This document shows, piece by piece, positions 1-8,977 of a stretch of DNA of 50,011 nt. Both the position numbers and the translations under genes were made by a program. The notes under the pieces are model-generated. The model did no database searches and had not been told where the DNA came from. It saw only the letters and a list, made by a program, of their open reading frames with translations. Source of the DNA: Cyanobacteriota bacterium (GTDB lineage: Bacteria > Cyanobacteriota > Cyanobacteriia > Pseudanabaenales > Pseudanabaenaceae); assembly GCA_025356295.1 (NCBI GenBank), contig JANXUJ010000097.1:1-50011 (forward strand), in the 5' to 3' direction. The first letter of the stretch is position 1; every line of letters begins with the position of its first letter.

Positions 1-34
1 TTTTCTTGCATATTTAGGTTCTATTTTTTTATTG

Positions 35-1339
35 CTATTTGACTACTTTGTCAAAGATATTACATAGCATCTGAGTCATTCGCTTAGCTGTGTAAAGACT
101 AAACGCTTGCCAGTTTGTTGTCGATACAAAATCTTGATTACAAAATGTTAGTAGCCATTGTATTCCTTGTGTCACACAATCAGAGAGATCAATTTTGATA
201 GAGTCATTTGTGAAAGTTATAACATACCCTGCTTGACAGTCTCTGATCACATCGACTACAAGGCTTTGTTGGTGCAAAATCGCCAAAATCGGTTTGCGAG
301 CAAGGATGCATGGATAAACTTTAGAAGCGGAATAACTGGCATCGTCAGAACCAATGATCAGGATAGCGTGGCTATCTACTAAAACTTGCAAAGCTTCAAA
401 ATAAGGAATGCGCTGGGGATGTTCAGTTACGATGTCCTGAATGCTGTAGGATTTAGCGATCGCTTCTATCTCCTTGTTATTATCAAAAATTGAATATTTA
501 GTCCCGACAAAATGCAACTTAATTTTTTGCCATACTTCAGGGTGTTGCTCACGATGAATTTCAATTGTTGAGAAAAGTAATTTGAGGCTAAAAGACATAT
601 CTCCACCGCCTCTACCAACATATACCCAATGTTGATAGCTATCATTTGGGTCAAATATTTGTTGCTTAATTTTTAAACTAGGCAGTATCTCAAAGTCTTT
701 TTCGGGTGCGCCAAAGGGAAGAACTGTAAATTGCTCTTCTTTGAGCCAAGAATATCGCTGCATTAATACTTTAGGGTATTCGGGGGAAACACTGGTTATA
801 TGACTAGCTTTTTTTAGAGCAAAGGGTTCTAAAGTTTTGGCAAAAGCTTGAGCGATCGCATACTTTAGTTTGCCTCCAGGAGGAAGATTATTAGTGCGAT
901 CATAATAATCGCTAAGCCAAGGGTCTTGAAAATCTAAGATATAAGGGATTTTGTAACGTTTTAACCAATACCGACCCAGTACCATTGTTATAAATACAGT
1001 AGTTGAGAAATAAACTAAATCTATAGAGTTTTTTTCTAAATATTTAGAAATTGTGTTTATTAAAAAAGGTACTGATCTAAGTGCTAAATTTCCCATTCCA
1101 ACTTTGCGCGAAATCTTAGGAGGGATGGCGTAAGACTTGATAATTTCTATATTAGATGGAACTGTTAATGATAAGTTGGGATCAAATATACCCTCTATAA
1201 AGTTTGTATCTACAGATAAAATAATCGGTTCCCAATCAAATTCTGCAAAATATGGCAACGACATTCTAATTCGTTGATGATCAGCTGTATTAATTGGTGG
1301 AAAGTGTGGACTAACGATAAGAACTCGACGTTTCATCAT
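35..1339 (-). CDS. GT4-like glycosyltransferase
   Basis: A 434-residue protein with the two-Rossmann-fold look of GT-B glycosyltransferases. The N-terminus (VLIVSPHFPPINTADHQR) is the usual nucleotide-sugar transferase opening. A YSASKVYPCILARKPILAIL-like segment near residues 330-350 replaces the classical E-x7-E motif, as in the WsaE-like GT4 subgroup. It probably adds a sugar to a lipid-linked or secreted polysaccharide on the cytoplasmic face of the membrane; donor and acceptor cannot be told. Two adjacent Met codons open the frame and either could be used. Its first 29 bases overlap the end of the upstream glycosyltransferase gene, so it is probably the last or next-to-last gene of the minus-strand operon that continues out of the window. 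One HIP1 site lies inside it. Confidence 0.85.
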   Translation of the reverse strand: MMKRRVLIVSPHFPPINTADHQRIRMSLPYFAEFDWEPIILSVDTNFIEGIFDPNLSLTVPSNIEIIKSYAIPPKISRKVGMGNLALRSVPFLINTISKYLEKNSIDLVYFSTTVFITMVLGRYWLKRYKIPYILDFQDPWLSDYYDRTNNLPPGGKLKYAIAQAFAKTLEPFALKKASHITSVSPEYPKVLMQRYSWLKEEQFTVLPFGAPEKDFEILPSLKIKQQIFDPNDSYQHWVYVGRGGGDMSFSLKLLFSTIEIHREQHPEVWQKIKLHFVGTKYSIFDNNKEIEAIAKSYSIQDIVTEHPQRIPYFEALQVLVDSHAILIIGSDDASYSASKVYPCILARKPILAILHQQSLVVDVIRDCQAGYVITFTNDSIKIDLSDCVTQGIQWLLTFCNQDFVSTTNWQAFSLYTAKRMTQMLCNIFDKVVK

Positions 1340-2354
1340 GGCTATATATTAGTTCATACTGCTTGACTATATGATCGCTAGAAAAACAAGCGATCGCTCT
1401 TTGACGACAATCATGTCGATTAATTTGTTGTAATTGGTACACTCTATTAACTGCCTCATCAATGGAGTTGATTAGATAGCCATCGATTCCCTCTCGTACA
1501 ATTTCGGGTAAAGCACCTCTAGGACAAGAGATTACAGGAGTCCCGCAAGCTAGAGACTCAGCAAAGACAATTCCAAAAGGCTCTTCCCATTCAATAGGCA
1601 CAATCATCGCTAAGGCTTGTCCTAGTAAGTTATTTTTCTGTTCGTCATCTATAGCACCAATATATTCAACTTTGTTGTTATCAAGATGTGGTTCTATCTC
1701 TTCTTGCCAATATTTTCCTGTTTCACCTGTTTGACTATAGTTACCTGCGATGATTAGCTTTTTACCACATTTTTTGGCGATCGCAATCGCTGTATGCGCT
1801 CCTTTGATGCGCTCAATGCGGCTCAGAAAAACGAGAGGCGCATCTAGAGAAACAGTAGGCTGAAATGTAAATTTTTCAAGCTCGACACAATTGTAAATAG
1901 TTTGCCAAGTGCCGCCAGCATTACGTCCTATCTTGCAAATACTATCGCTGCAACCTGTAAAAGTAAGAGACTTACCTGCAATTTTAGCGGCGATCTTGAC
2001 AGTGCGATCGCTTGGCTGACGTTGATAAGACATGATCTTGGGAAAAGGCGATCGCAAGATTGGCAACATATAGAAAATGCGTGAAAAGCTATGCACCACA
2101 TCAGGCTTAAACTCCTGCACGGCTGACCATAGCGTGATCATGTTTTGGAATGTGTCAAATTTACCTTGCGATCGCATCCCTTTCCACGCAAAAAATTTAG
2201 ATGCGGGTGAAGTTGATTTGGGGTGAGCTACAAGCCCCACCTCATGACCACGATTTTGTAGCCCCGTAACTAATAAATCAATAATTCGTTCAATTCCACC
2301 ATACAGTTTTGGCGGGACTGGCAGTTCTGGATCAGCGGTAATGAGAATACGCAT
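1311..2354 (-). CDS. Glycosyltransferase family 4
   Basis: A 347-residue GT4 enzyme. The start is placed at MRILITADPELPVPPK because this is the canonical family opening and lies one base after the stop of the FkbM gene; a longer frame to 2405 would run through that gene. The donor-binding site is clear: FLSRIERIKGAHTAI begins the C-terminal Rossmann domain, and EEPFGIVFAESLACGTPVIS near residues 255-275 holds the E-x7-E motif. The N-terminal YGGIERI segment is the glycine-rich acceptor-domain loop typical of the family. It is a retaining cytoplasmic transferase, probably for capsule, lipopolysaccharide O-chain or exopolysaccharide. It sits in a six-gene run of sugar-transfer genes. The exact sugar is unknown. 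Confidence 0.9.
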   Translation of the reverse strand: MRILITADPELPVPPKLYGGIERIIDLLVTGLQNRGHEVGLVAHPKSTSPASKFFAWKGMRSQGKFDTFQNMITLWSAVQEFKPDVVHSFSRIFYMLPILRSPFPKIMSYQRQPSDRTVKIAAKIAGKSLTFTGCSDSICKIGRNAGGTWQTIYNCVELEKFTFQPTVSLDAPLVFLSRIERIKGAHTAIAIAKKCGKKLIIAGNYSQTGETGKYWQEEIEPHLDNNKVEYIGAIDDEQKNNLLGQALAMIVPIEWEEPFGIVFAESLACGTPVISCPRGALPEIVREGIDGYLINSIDEAVNRVYQLQQINRHDCRQRAIACFSSDHIVKQYELIYSHDETSSSYR

Positions 2355-2355
2355 T

Positions 2356-3066
2356 TTAAGTATCCCAACGTTTATCACTACGCAAAGTGCTATTGCGAGG
2401 AACAAAAATAAAATCAGCTTGCCAAAGTGCTTGATCTAGAGGACGGCGTGTTAAACCGCAAATGTCATAGGTCTCCCAACCTCTTTCATTTAGCCAGCTA
2501 ATCATTTCCGATAACAAAGGTACATTTTGATGAATGTCAAGTAAATTAACTTCTGCTAAAATCACCTGTATTTCTTGTAAAGATTTTTCTGCTCCTTTAA
2601 GAACTTCTAACTCATATCCTTGTACGTCTAGCTTCAAAAATTCAGGACTTTTTCCAGTAAAATACTGTTGAACTATTTCGTCTACAGTTGTCATTGGGTA
2701 TGACTTCACTGGAAAGTTTTGTGGAACCTGCTCAACTAATACAGAAGATGCTGTTTCGGCTTGATTAAACTGTACTTTTTCTTGAATTTCAGAACCAAGT
2801 AAAGTTGGAAATACTTGTATAGAATGATTTTTAGATGCTAGTGTCCTTAGCCTATCTACTTGATGTTCTAAAACTTCAAAACAGGCTACTTTTGAATTTG
2901 AAAAATATTTGACACATAAATCAGCAAAATCACCTCTATATGCCCCAACATCAAAGACTTGATTAGGATTAAAGCCAAGTTTAGCTAGCCTTTCTAGTGA
3001 CGTAGGTATTTCTGGCAATCCTAGCTTTTTCGCAAGATATTGTCTGATTTTTTGTTTAAAAAACAT
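2356..3066 (-). CDS. FkbM family SAM-dependent methyltransferase
   Basis: A 236-residue methyltransferase. DVGAYRG at residues 39-45 is the SAM-binding motif I. LKLDVQGYELEVLKGAE at about 144-160 is the diagnostic FkbM-family segment. Members O-methylate sugars or small molecules, and in polysaccharide loci they often methylate a glycan. It lies between two glycosyltransferase genes: 54 bases after the upstream gene and one base before the next start (TAA, A, ATG), so translation of the next gene is probably coupled. Unlike most of the window it contains no GCGATCGC octamer and is rather AT-rich, which hints at more recent acquisition. The methyl acceptor is unknown. Confidence 0.88.
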   Translation of the reverse strand: MFFKQKIRQYLAKKLGLPEIPTSLERLAKLGFNPNQVFDVGAYRGDFADLCVKYFSNSKVACFEVLEHQVDRLRTLASKNHSIQVFPTLLGSEIQEKVQFNQAETASSVLVEQVPQNFPVKSYPMTTVDEIVQQYFTGKSPEFLKLDVQGYELEVLKGAEKSLQEIQVILAEVNLLDIHQNVPLLSEMISWLNERGWETYDICGLTRRPLDQALWQADFIFVPRNSTLRSDKRWDT

Positions 3067-3120
3067 AAAGAATTTTACTAAGTTTTAAATAAGTGATTAA
3101 CTTTCACGAAAATTGTGATT

Positions 3121-4344
3121 TTACCTTTTTAACGCATTTTGGACAATATCTAATAACTTATATTGTTCAGTTTCCCAATTATATACTTCTCGTCCCAAAG
3201 CCCAAGCTTTAGTACGAGATTTCTCTAACTGCAATGAATCGGTAAACCATATATCTAAAGCTAGGGCTAAACATTTAGGATTATGAATATTTACGACTAA
3301 AGCAGCCTCTCCCAATTGTAGAGATAGTTCTTTTTGGGCGGGAGTGTCGCTCATTAATATCGGTAGCCCTGCTAAAAGATAAGTGAAAATTTTATTGCCA
3401 AGGCAAACGTTATTATTAGTATCTCTACCTGGTTCAATAGATAATCCTAAGTGATAACATGCTGCTAGTTGAGCCATATCCGCAGGAGGTGCGGAGGGTA
3501 GAAAATGTAAGCGATCGCCTACTCCTAATTCATGAGCCAGTTGTGTCAATACATCCGCATAACCAGTAGCCGGTATTCCTCTTAAATGCAACTCTACAGA
3601 GGTTTTCATTTGTGCCATTGCTTCAACTATTGACTCAAGCCCTCTGTTCCCACCAATAGTTTGAGAAAACCAATAAAGCGAAAATGGCTCTTTGTTTGCG
3701 AACTCCTTTAGCTTTACTGGAGCCTCTGATAGAGGAAATACATTTAAAACTGGTTCAATGCTGACTCCATAACGATTTCTATATGCCTCGGCAATCATTG
3801 GTGAAGATGCCGTTAAATAACAGCATTGAGGCAGTAAAGTTCGTTCAATGTAATCTCTGATCACAATTTCGAGATTGTTTTCGGGAATTTTAACTAACTC
3901 CCCCACATGAAAATCTTCAGCATCAAAACCAAACTTAGCATTGTGCTTTTGAGCCGCGATCGCCACCGCAGGTAAGGCAGCTAAACAGTGGGCTATGTAT
4001 AGATCAGCAGGTTTAGCGATTGCGGCTTGAGCGAGCGAGTCAGAAATTAAACTATGCGCCCACATCGCGATATAAATATTTCTAAAACCTAACTGGAATA
4101 GAACTCTCGCAAGTTTTTGTTTTAATTTATGCCATACATAAGCAGGGCGAGTTCCCAAACCAATGCGATCGCAAGTCCACTTAACAGACAACATCAAAGC
4201 TTTATCTAAAGGACGCACAAAATCAGCCGTATCACCCGCCACAACTCGCACTTCATATCCAACCTGCAACAATGAGTTAGCTTCCTTAACCAAACGAGGA
4301 TTAGAAGCAATATGTCCTGGACTAACTAGACAAATTTTGTTCAT
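3121..4344 (-). CDS. Glycosyltransferase (GT4-like)
   Basis: A 407-residue GT-B type glycosyltransferase. The N-terminus ICLVSPGHIASNPRLVKEA is a common opening in bacterial polysaccharide transferases. The C-terminal domain has SLYWFSQTIGGNRGLESIVEA, the start of the donor-binding Rossmann fold, and GNKIFTYLLAGLPILMSDTP near residues 320-345 in place of the E-x7-E motif. The N-K-x-F-x-Y-x-x-A-G-x-P pattern is typical of GT4 relatives acting in capsule or O-antigen assembly. Its start overlaps the stop of the preceding gene by four bases (ATGA), so it is co-translated with that gene. Donor and acceptor cannot be named. Confidence 0.85.
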   Translation of the reverse strand: MNKICLVSPGHIASNPRLVKEANSLLQVGYEVRVVAGDTADFVRPLDKALMLSVKWTCDRIGLGTRPAYVWHKLKQKLARVLFQLGFRNIYIAMWAHSLISDSLAQAAIAKPADLYIAHCLAALPAVAIAAQKHNAKFGFDAEDFHVGELVKIPENNLEIVIRDYIERTLLPQCCYLTASSPMIAEAYRNRYGVSIEPVLNVFPLSEAPVKLKEFANKEPFSLYWFSQTIGGNRGLESIVEAMAQMKTSVELHLRGIPATGYADVLTQLAHELGVGDRLHFLPSAPPADMAQLAACYHLGLSIEPGRDTNNNVCLGNKIFTYLLAGLPILMSDTPAQKELSLQLGEAALVVNIHNPKCLALALDIWFTDSLQLEKSRTKAWALGREVYNWETEQYKLLDIVQNALKR

Positions 4345-5624
4345 GGTTTATGACCAGTTTTTTCTAGTCCATGCTTGATACTTTCAACTAACTTAACTCG
4401 ATAATCTGACCATTGCCATTGAGCGGCTGTATCCAACGCTGATTGGCGCATGGCTTTGACCTTTTCGCGATGGGTAATGCACCATTCAATAATCTCAGCA
4501 AGTGCCAAAGCGTCACCCGCAGGTATAATAAAGCCATTTTTGCCATGTTCGATCAAGTCAGAGGCTCCTGCGCGATCGGTGGTAATTACAGGCAATCCTT
4601 GAGCGAAAGCCTCAGTAACGACCATCCCAAAACCATCACATAATGTTGGAAAGATAAAAATATCAGCCTGATGATAAATCTCATATAGTTGCGATCGCGG
4701 CACCGTACCAGAAATAGTAATTGAGTCAGGAATATCTTGTAATAATATTTCTGGCAGACCCATTGCTCCTAGTACTCTCAAATTAGCATTAGCAGAATTA
4801 ACTTGCTTCCAAGCCTCTAATAGATAGTGCGCTCCCTTACGAATACTAAATGTCCCTGCCCACAAAAAACGAATGGGCTGCTGATCAGATTTTGTAGTAC
4901 CACCCAAAGCTCCATCGACACGCGGTGGAGGCGCACCGTAGGGAATAACCATAACCTTGCTGATATCCAGATCAGCAGATGCATAAGACTGCTTTGTAAA
5001 TTCAGAATTAGCGATTACTATATCGGCTAGATTCCATTCCTCTCTACGTAGTTTAGTTCTTTCCTTATGCTTTATCTCAACTTTTTGTCGATAAGGTGTA
5101 CGAAGCTGAGGAAATTTAGCTAGTTCCGCTTGGAGAATTTGATGGACAAAATCGTGCTCTGGCGCAGGTACGTCATAAACACAAGCTTTGTTTAGCTGCT
5201 TGGCTTTTGTAAATACTTTTAAATTACAACACTCATAGCCATAGACTGCATCAATATTTCTAGCGTTCTTTTCTAATAGACGAGTAGCCCAGTTTACAAA
5301 CCATCCTAGTTTTGCTTTTTCCCATATAAAATCTGAAAAACTACCATCTCGATCAATTTTTCTAGCAATCAGATTCGCAACTTCTCCCCAAGGATTATTC
5401 ACTACTAACTCTAAAGGAAATTCTTGGATAGACCGTCTTTGGAATTGGCGATCAACATCTATATTGATTGGCTCTACTAATTGAGAAAGAATTTTTCGCC
5501 AATTAGCGTTAGGGCGATCAACCAAAGTAGTAGCAAATTTTCCTAACATATTTGCTTCCCATAAGGCTCTACCAACTTGCTGTACAAAAGGAGCAACTCC
5601 AGGATGAGAAAGTAGAAACTGCAT
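4341..5624 (-). CDS. Glycosyltransferase family 4
   Basis: A 427-residue GT4 enzyme. The C-terminal half carries FLWAGTFSIRKGAHYLLEAW, the start of the donor domain, and DGFGMVVTEAFAQGLPVITT near residues 345-365 with the E-x7-E motif. The middle segment (RREEWNLADIVIANSEFTK) is the hinge before the second Rossmann fold. It overlaps the downstream glycosyltransferase gene by ATGA and starts 11 bases after the upstream GT2 gene, so it is firmly inside the operon. The N-terminal 180 residues are long and weakly conserved, as expected for the acceptor-binding domain. It probably builds a surface polysaccharide; linkage and sugar are unknown. Confidence 0.88.
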   Translation of the reverse strand: MQFLLSHPGVAPFVQQVGRALWEANMLGKFATTLVDRPNANWRKILSQLVEPINIDVDRQFQRRSIQEFPLELVVNNPWGEVANLIARKIDRDGSFSDFIWEKAKLGWFVNWATRLLEKNARNIDAVYGYECCNLKVFTKAKQLNKACVYDVPAPEHDFVHQILQAELAKFPQLRTPYRQKVEIKHKERTKLRREEWNLADIVIANSEFTKQSYASADLDISKVMVIPYGAPPPRVDGALGGTTKSDQQPIRFLWAGTFSIRKGAHYLLEAWKQVNSANANLRVLGAMGLPEILLQDIPDSITISGTVPRSQLYEIYHQADIFIFPTLCDGFGMVVTEAFAQGLPVITTDRAGASDLIEHGKNGFIIPAGDALALAEIIEWCITHREKVKAMRQSALDTAAQWQWSDYRVKLVESIKHGLEKTGHKP

Positions 5625-5635
5625 AGATTTAAGTT

Positions 5636-6694
5636 TTAAATTATTGGGGTGAACTTAGCTCTAGAAAGTTTATGTTTTTTAGAAAAATTTAATAAGTATT
5701 TTAAAAACACTTTAGCTTTAGAGAATAAACTAGGTTGATAATATGAAGATAATGAACATTTATTATAAATATCAATTGTATTAAGATTGTTATGTCCATC
5801 ATACTGAGTACATCTTAGCCATAAAAATCTAGCAAGATACTTATTAAATAAAGTATCTTTATAATAGGCAACTGCTGTATTCTGCTGTGCCAACTTTTCT
5901 AGCCATTCTACGGATACTTTCCAAACATCTTGACTTGAGTCCCAATTTTTGGCAATTACATTTATATGTAAGGTTTTTTCTTCTTGATTAAATCCTAAAT
6001 TTAGCCGATTCAGCATTTTTATTCTGATTATATTTACTTGAGATGCCATTGTATTTTCATCCTTTGTCATCTGATTTTCCGAGTTTCTATACCTCAACAG
6101 TACAAGCGGAAGATTCGTTCCTTCTGTCAATTCAATAAGTCTTGTCCACAGCTCATAATCTTCGGCAGGTGTGAACTCTTGCTTATATCTAAGTCCAGTT
6201 TCTAGTAGTACTTGTTTTCTGATGCAAACCGATGGATGGGCAAAACATGAGTTATAAAATAATGAGCATAAAAGTTCTTCATGAATTTGAGAATACTGCC
6301 AAATATCTTGATTACCCGATCTATCAAAAGTTTGAATCCAAGAGCCGCAGATGCATATCTGTTGGTGACTATCCATAAACTCTATTTGCTTTGCTAGTCT
6401 AATAGGCAAACTAATATCATCAGCATCCATTCTGGCAATGTACTCACCTTGAGAAAGCTCAATTCCTTTATTTAAGGTGTGGGATAATCCAAGATTTATC
6501 TTATTATTTACAATCTTAATTCTAGGATCATTATAGGATTTGATTATATCTAAACTGCTATCTGTGGAACCATCATTGATGATTAAAAATTCAAAATATT
6601 TAAAAGTCTGATTGAGAATGCTATCTATAGCTTCACCGACATATTTTTCAGCATTGTAGACAGGCATTAAAACTGTTACTTTGGGATTGCTCAT
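5636..6694 (-). CDS. Glycosyltransferase family 2
   Basis: A 352-residue GT-A fold enzyme. The start is placed at MSNPKVTVLMPVYNAEKYVG, the exact GT2 opening; an upstream Met at 6757 would add 21 unrelated residues encoded partly by a tandem duplication. The nucleotide-binding DGSTD lies at residues 41-45 and the metal-binding DADD at 90-93, followed by a CSLFYNSCFAHPSVCIRK region typical of GT2 chain-elongating transferases. The C-terminal 130 residues are AT-rich, lysine-rich and unrecognised. It appears to be the first gene of the minus-strand operon that runs to position 35. It lacks any HIP1 octamer, which suggests later acquisition than its neighbours. Confidence 0.9.
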   Translation of the reverse strand: MSNPKVTVLMPVYNAEKYVGEAIDSILNQTFKYFEFLIINDGSTDSSLDIIKSYNDPRIKIVNNKINLGLSHTLNKGIELSQGEYIARMDADDISLPIRLAKQIEFMDSHQQICICGSWIQTFDRSGNQDIWQYSQIHEELLCSLFYNSCFAHPSVCIRKQVLLETGLRYKQEFTPAEDYELWTRLIELTEGTNLPLVLLRYRNSENQMTKDENTMASQVNIIRIKMLNRLNLGFNQEEKTLHINVIAKNWDSSQDVWKVSVEWLEKLAQQNTAVAYYKDTLFNKYLARFLWLRCTQYDGHNNLNTIDIYNKCSLSSYYQPSLFSKAKVFLKYLLNFSKKHKLSRAKFTPII

Positions 6695-6745
6695 ACCTTG
6701 ATCCATATATCTAAGAAATATCTTTTGTATTCTGTCTACTATACC

Positions 6746-6803
6746 CACAAAATACACAGATTTTACTTGATCGACACAAAATACACAGATTTTACTTGAT
6801 CGA
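6746..6803. repeat. Perfect 29-bp tandem duplication
   Basis: Two identical, directly adjacent 29-base copies, 6746-6774 and 6775-6803. The unit begins CACAAAATACACAG and ends ACTTGATCGA. The distal copy contains the stop codon of the small membrane-protein gene at 6792; the proximal copy lies upstream of the GT2 start. Perfect identity points to a recent slippage or unequal-exchange event in the leader of the glycosyltransferase operon. Confidence 0.95.
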
Positions 6804-6980
6804 GTTTAAGAATGGAATACTGAAAAATATGGCTAAGCCGATCGCAGAAATAATACAAGTGGCGATCGTGATGATGATGAACTTGCGATCGCTTGCACCA
6901 TAAAACCTGTTGGGCAAAGAACTTGCTAAAACTACTAATCCAGTTCCGATCAGAATCTCAATAAATAAAGTGCGACTCAT
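6792..6980 (-). CDS. Small two-TM hypothetical protein
   Basis: A 62-residue protein with two hydrophobic segments, about residues 5-22 (LFIEILIGTGLVVLAS) and 34-57 (FIIITIATCIISAIGLAIFF), separated by a short polar loop NRFYGASDRKF. This predicts a hairpin membrane protein. I do not recognise a named family. It is supported as real by two HIP1 sites within the frame and by the frame filling the gap between two well-defined genes. It points away from the plus-strand synthase gene, with a roughly 80-base shared upstream region. Its stop codon sits inside the second copy of a 29-bp duplication. It could be read through into the glycosyltransferase operon. Confidence 0.6.
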   Translation of the reverse strand: MSRTLFIEILIGTGLVVLASSLPNRFYGASDRKFIIITIATCIISAIGLAIFFSIPFLNSIK

Positions 6981-7059
6981 AAATTATGGCTTTGGTCAAA
7001 TTATTGTCTTTCAGTATGCCACCTCTATAATAAGACCGTACTAAAATTAAATTTTTTCT

Positions 7060-8412
7060 ATGGCTGATTGGTTGTGGTTGCCGCGATCGCTTCCTACTGA
7101 TATGACGGGTGCAGATGTGTGGGAAGCGCTCTATGCTGATGAGCCTATTACGGTTCTGCTGGAAAGCCCTGCCACAAAGTCTCCTTCAAAACTAGCGCGC
7201 TATTCAATCGCCGCAGGTAAACCGCGTCAAGTCTGGACTCCAGCAGTTGGTGAAATTTTGCCATGTCTTGAAAAATTGCGATCGCGTATGCAAACTGATC
7301 AAAGCTCTCATCCAGATTTACCCGAGCATTTACCATTCACAGGCGGATATGTGGGTTGGTTAGGCTATGACCTCGCTTGGGAAATTGAGCGACTGCCCTA
7401 TACCAAGCCTGACACTTTACCTTTCCCTGTTGCCTTTTGGTATGAGCCATCGAGTTTCGTGGTCGTAGATCATCAGACTCAAGCTGTTTGGCTAGCTGCT
7501 ATCGATCAACATGAACTTAATGAGCTAAGCGATCGCTTAAAAAACGCAGATATAAAAACAAAAAAACCTGTGTTTCCGATCAAGGCAGGAACACAGGTTG
7601 TGTATTCACCAGAGCAGCAAGGCTACGAAGCAATGGTGGAGAAAGCGAAACAACATATCTATGCGGGGAATATTTTTCAAGCAAATCTCTCAATGAGATT
7701 CGGCTATCCTTGGAAATCTGATGGTTGGCAACTATATCGACATTTACAAAAAATTAATCCATCGCCATTTGCTAGTTATTGGCGCACAACTTGGGGCGAA
7801 GTAATTAGCGTCTCGCCTGAGCGTCTAGTCAGCTTACGCGATCGCCATATCGAGACACGCCCGATTGCAGGGACGAGACCACGCGGCAAAAATGAGCAGC
7901 AAGATCAAGAATTAGAACATGAATTACGCGCTTGTACCAAAGAGCAAGCTGAACACATTATGCTGGTCGATCTTGAACGCAACGATCTAGGACGCGTCTG
8001 TGAATGGGGTACGGTCAAAGTCGATGAGCTATTAGCGATCGAGCGCTACAGCCATGTAATGCACCTTGTCAGTAATGTCATTGGGACATTGCGAAGCGAT
8101 CGCACTCTAGTTGACCTGATTCGTGCCACATTTCCAGGTGGGACAATCACGGGCTGCCCTAAAGTGCGTTGTATGGAGATCGTTGAGCGTCTGGAACCGC
8201 AGCGCCGCAATTTGTTTTATGGCTCCTGTGGTTATATCGACAAGCGGGGAAATATAGATCTAAATATCTTGATTCGGACGTTGCTCAAGACTGATGATCA
8301 TATTTGGGGGCAAGTCGGAGCAGGGATTGTCGCTGATAGTATTAGCGATCGCGAGTGGCGCGAATCTTTACAAAAAGCGCAAGCACAATTAGCCGCACTG
8401 GGCTTGAGTTAA
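7060..8412 (+). CDS. Anthranilate / aminodeoxychorismate synthase component I
   Basis: A 450-residue chorismate-binding enzyme. It aminates chorismate using ammonia from a glutaminase partner, giving either anthranilate (tryptophan) or 4-amino-4-deoxychorismate (folate). The N-terminal domain (residues 1-150) contains GGYVGWLGYDLAWEIE. The chorismate domain has PIAGTRPRG near residue 268, LVDLERNDLGRVC near 305, and PGGTITGCPKVRCMEI near 360. The evidence is mixed: PGGTITG and LEPQRRNLFYGS are PabB-like, whereas PIAGT (Ala rather than the Lys of enteric PabB) is TrpE-like. At 450 residues it is shorter than usual TrpE, which favours PabB. No glutaminase partner gene is in the window. An overlapping minus-strand frame is a shadow. 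Confidence 0.85.
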   Translation: MADWLWLPRSLPTDMTGADVWEALYADEPITVLLESPATKSPSKLARYSIAAGKPRQVWTPAVGEILPCLEKLRSRMQTDQSSHPDLPEHLPFTGGYVGWLGYDLAWEIERLPYTKPDTLPFPVAFWYEPSSFVVVDHQTQAVWLAAIDQHELNELSDRLKNADIKTKKPVFPIKAGTQVVYSPEQQGYEAMVEKAKQHIYAGNIFQANLSMRFGYPWKSDGWQLYRHLQKINPSPFASYWRTTWGEVISVSPERLVSLRDRHIETRPIAGTRPRGKNEQQDQELEHELRACTKEQAEHIMLVDLERNDLGRVCEWGTVKVDELLAIERYSHVMHLVSNVIGTLRSDRTLVDLIRATFPGGTITGCPKVRCMEIVERLEPQRRNLFYGSCGYIDKRGNIDLNILIRTLLKTDDHIWGQVGAGIVADSISDREWRESLQKAQAQLAALGLS

Positions 8413-8501
8413 CTCCAAAATCAGAACGCGCTTCGCACGCCCTCTATTTTTTAGCGTCCTAGAGATAAAATAAAAACATACGTTAAAAAGTTTATACACC
8501 T

Positions 8502-8882
8502 GTGAATTATTATTTCCCTGCCGATCCACCCTATTTCTTGTTTGCTATTTCCTTAATTGCTGGACTAGCTTGTGGACGATCATTTGAAGTGACTTTACGC
8601 AATCTCGTCAACAAATGGTCAACCAGTAAGTCTTCTCGCGTCATGCTAGAACTCAAAAGCGCAAGTATAAAAGTTCCTTATCTTGCCATGAGCATCAGTA
8701 TCGCTATATTTATGGCAACAGGCTTAGAAATATTTGGACTTCCGACTCTATTCGGCTACATAGTCGCAATTCCTTTCACAGTCGGCATTGCTTTTCTGAT
8801 TTGGCGACAATTAGGGCAAATGTTGATCGAACTTGAACGGGGTGGCTCAGCGGCGTTAGACCTCGACTCTTTTGAGGGTTAG
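8502..8882 (+). CDS. Conserved cyanobacterial-type membrane protein, unknown
   Basis: A 126-residue protein starting at GTG. It has hydrophobic stretches near residues 10-27 (YFLFAISLIAGLACG), 58-80 (VPYLAMSISIAIFMATGLEI) and 83-105 (LFGYIVAIPFTVGIAFLIW), so two or three membrane spans. The C-terminus is acidic (ELERGGSAALDLDSFEG). I do not recognise a named domain. It is followed immediately by a 15-bp inverted repeat and preceded by an 89-base gap after the synthase gene, so it is probably transcribed alone or by read-through. The function is unknown. Confidence 0.65.
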   Translation: MNYYFPADPPYFLFAISLIAGLACGRSFEVTLRNLVNKWSTSKSSRVMLELKSASIKVPYLAMSISIAIFMATGLEIFGLPTLFGYIVAIPFTVGIAFLIWRQLGQMLIELERGGSAALDLDSFEG

Positions 8883-8915
8883 TTTTGAGAGTGGCGCAAA
8901 GCGCCACTCTCAAAA
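8883..8915. terminator. Hairpin after the 126-residue gene
   Basis: Perfect 15-bp stem: 8883-8897 pairs with 8901-8915, with a three-base AAA loop. Its arms end in TTTT and AAAA, so it lacks a normal U-tract on the plus strand. It may act as a terminator or as an mRNA-stabilising hairpin. Confidence 0.6.
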
Positions 8916-8977
8916 AAATCTGGTTTTAGCGAAGCGATCTAGGTGATAAATTCTTAAGTGGACTAAGCGATTAATTA

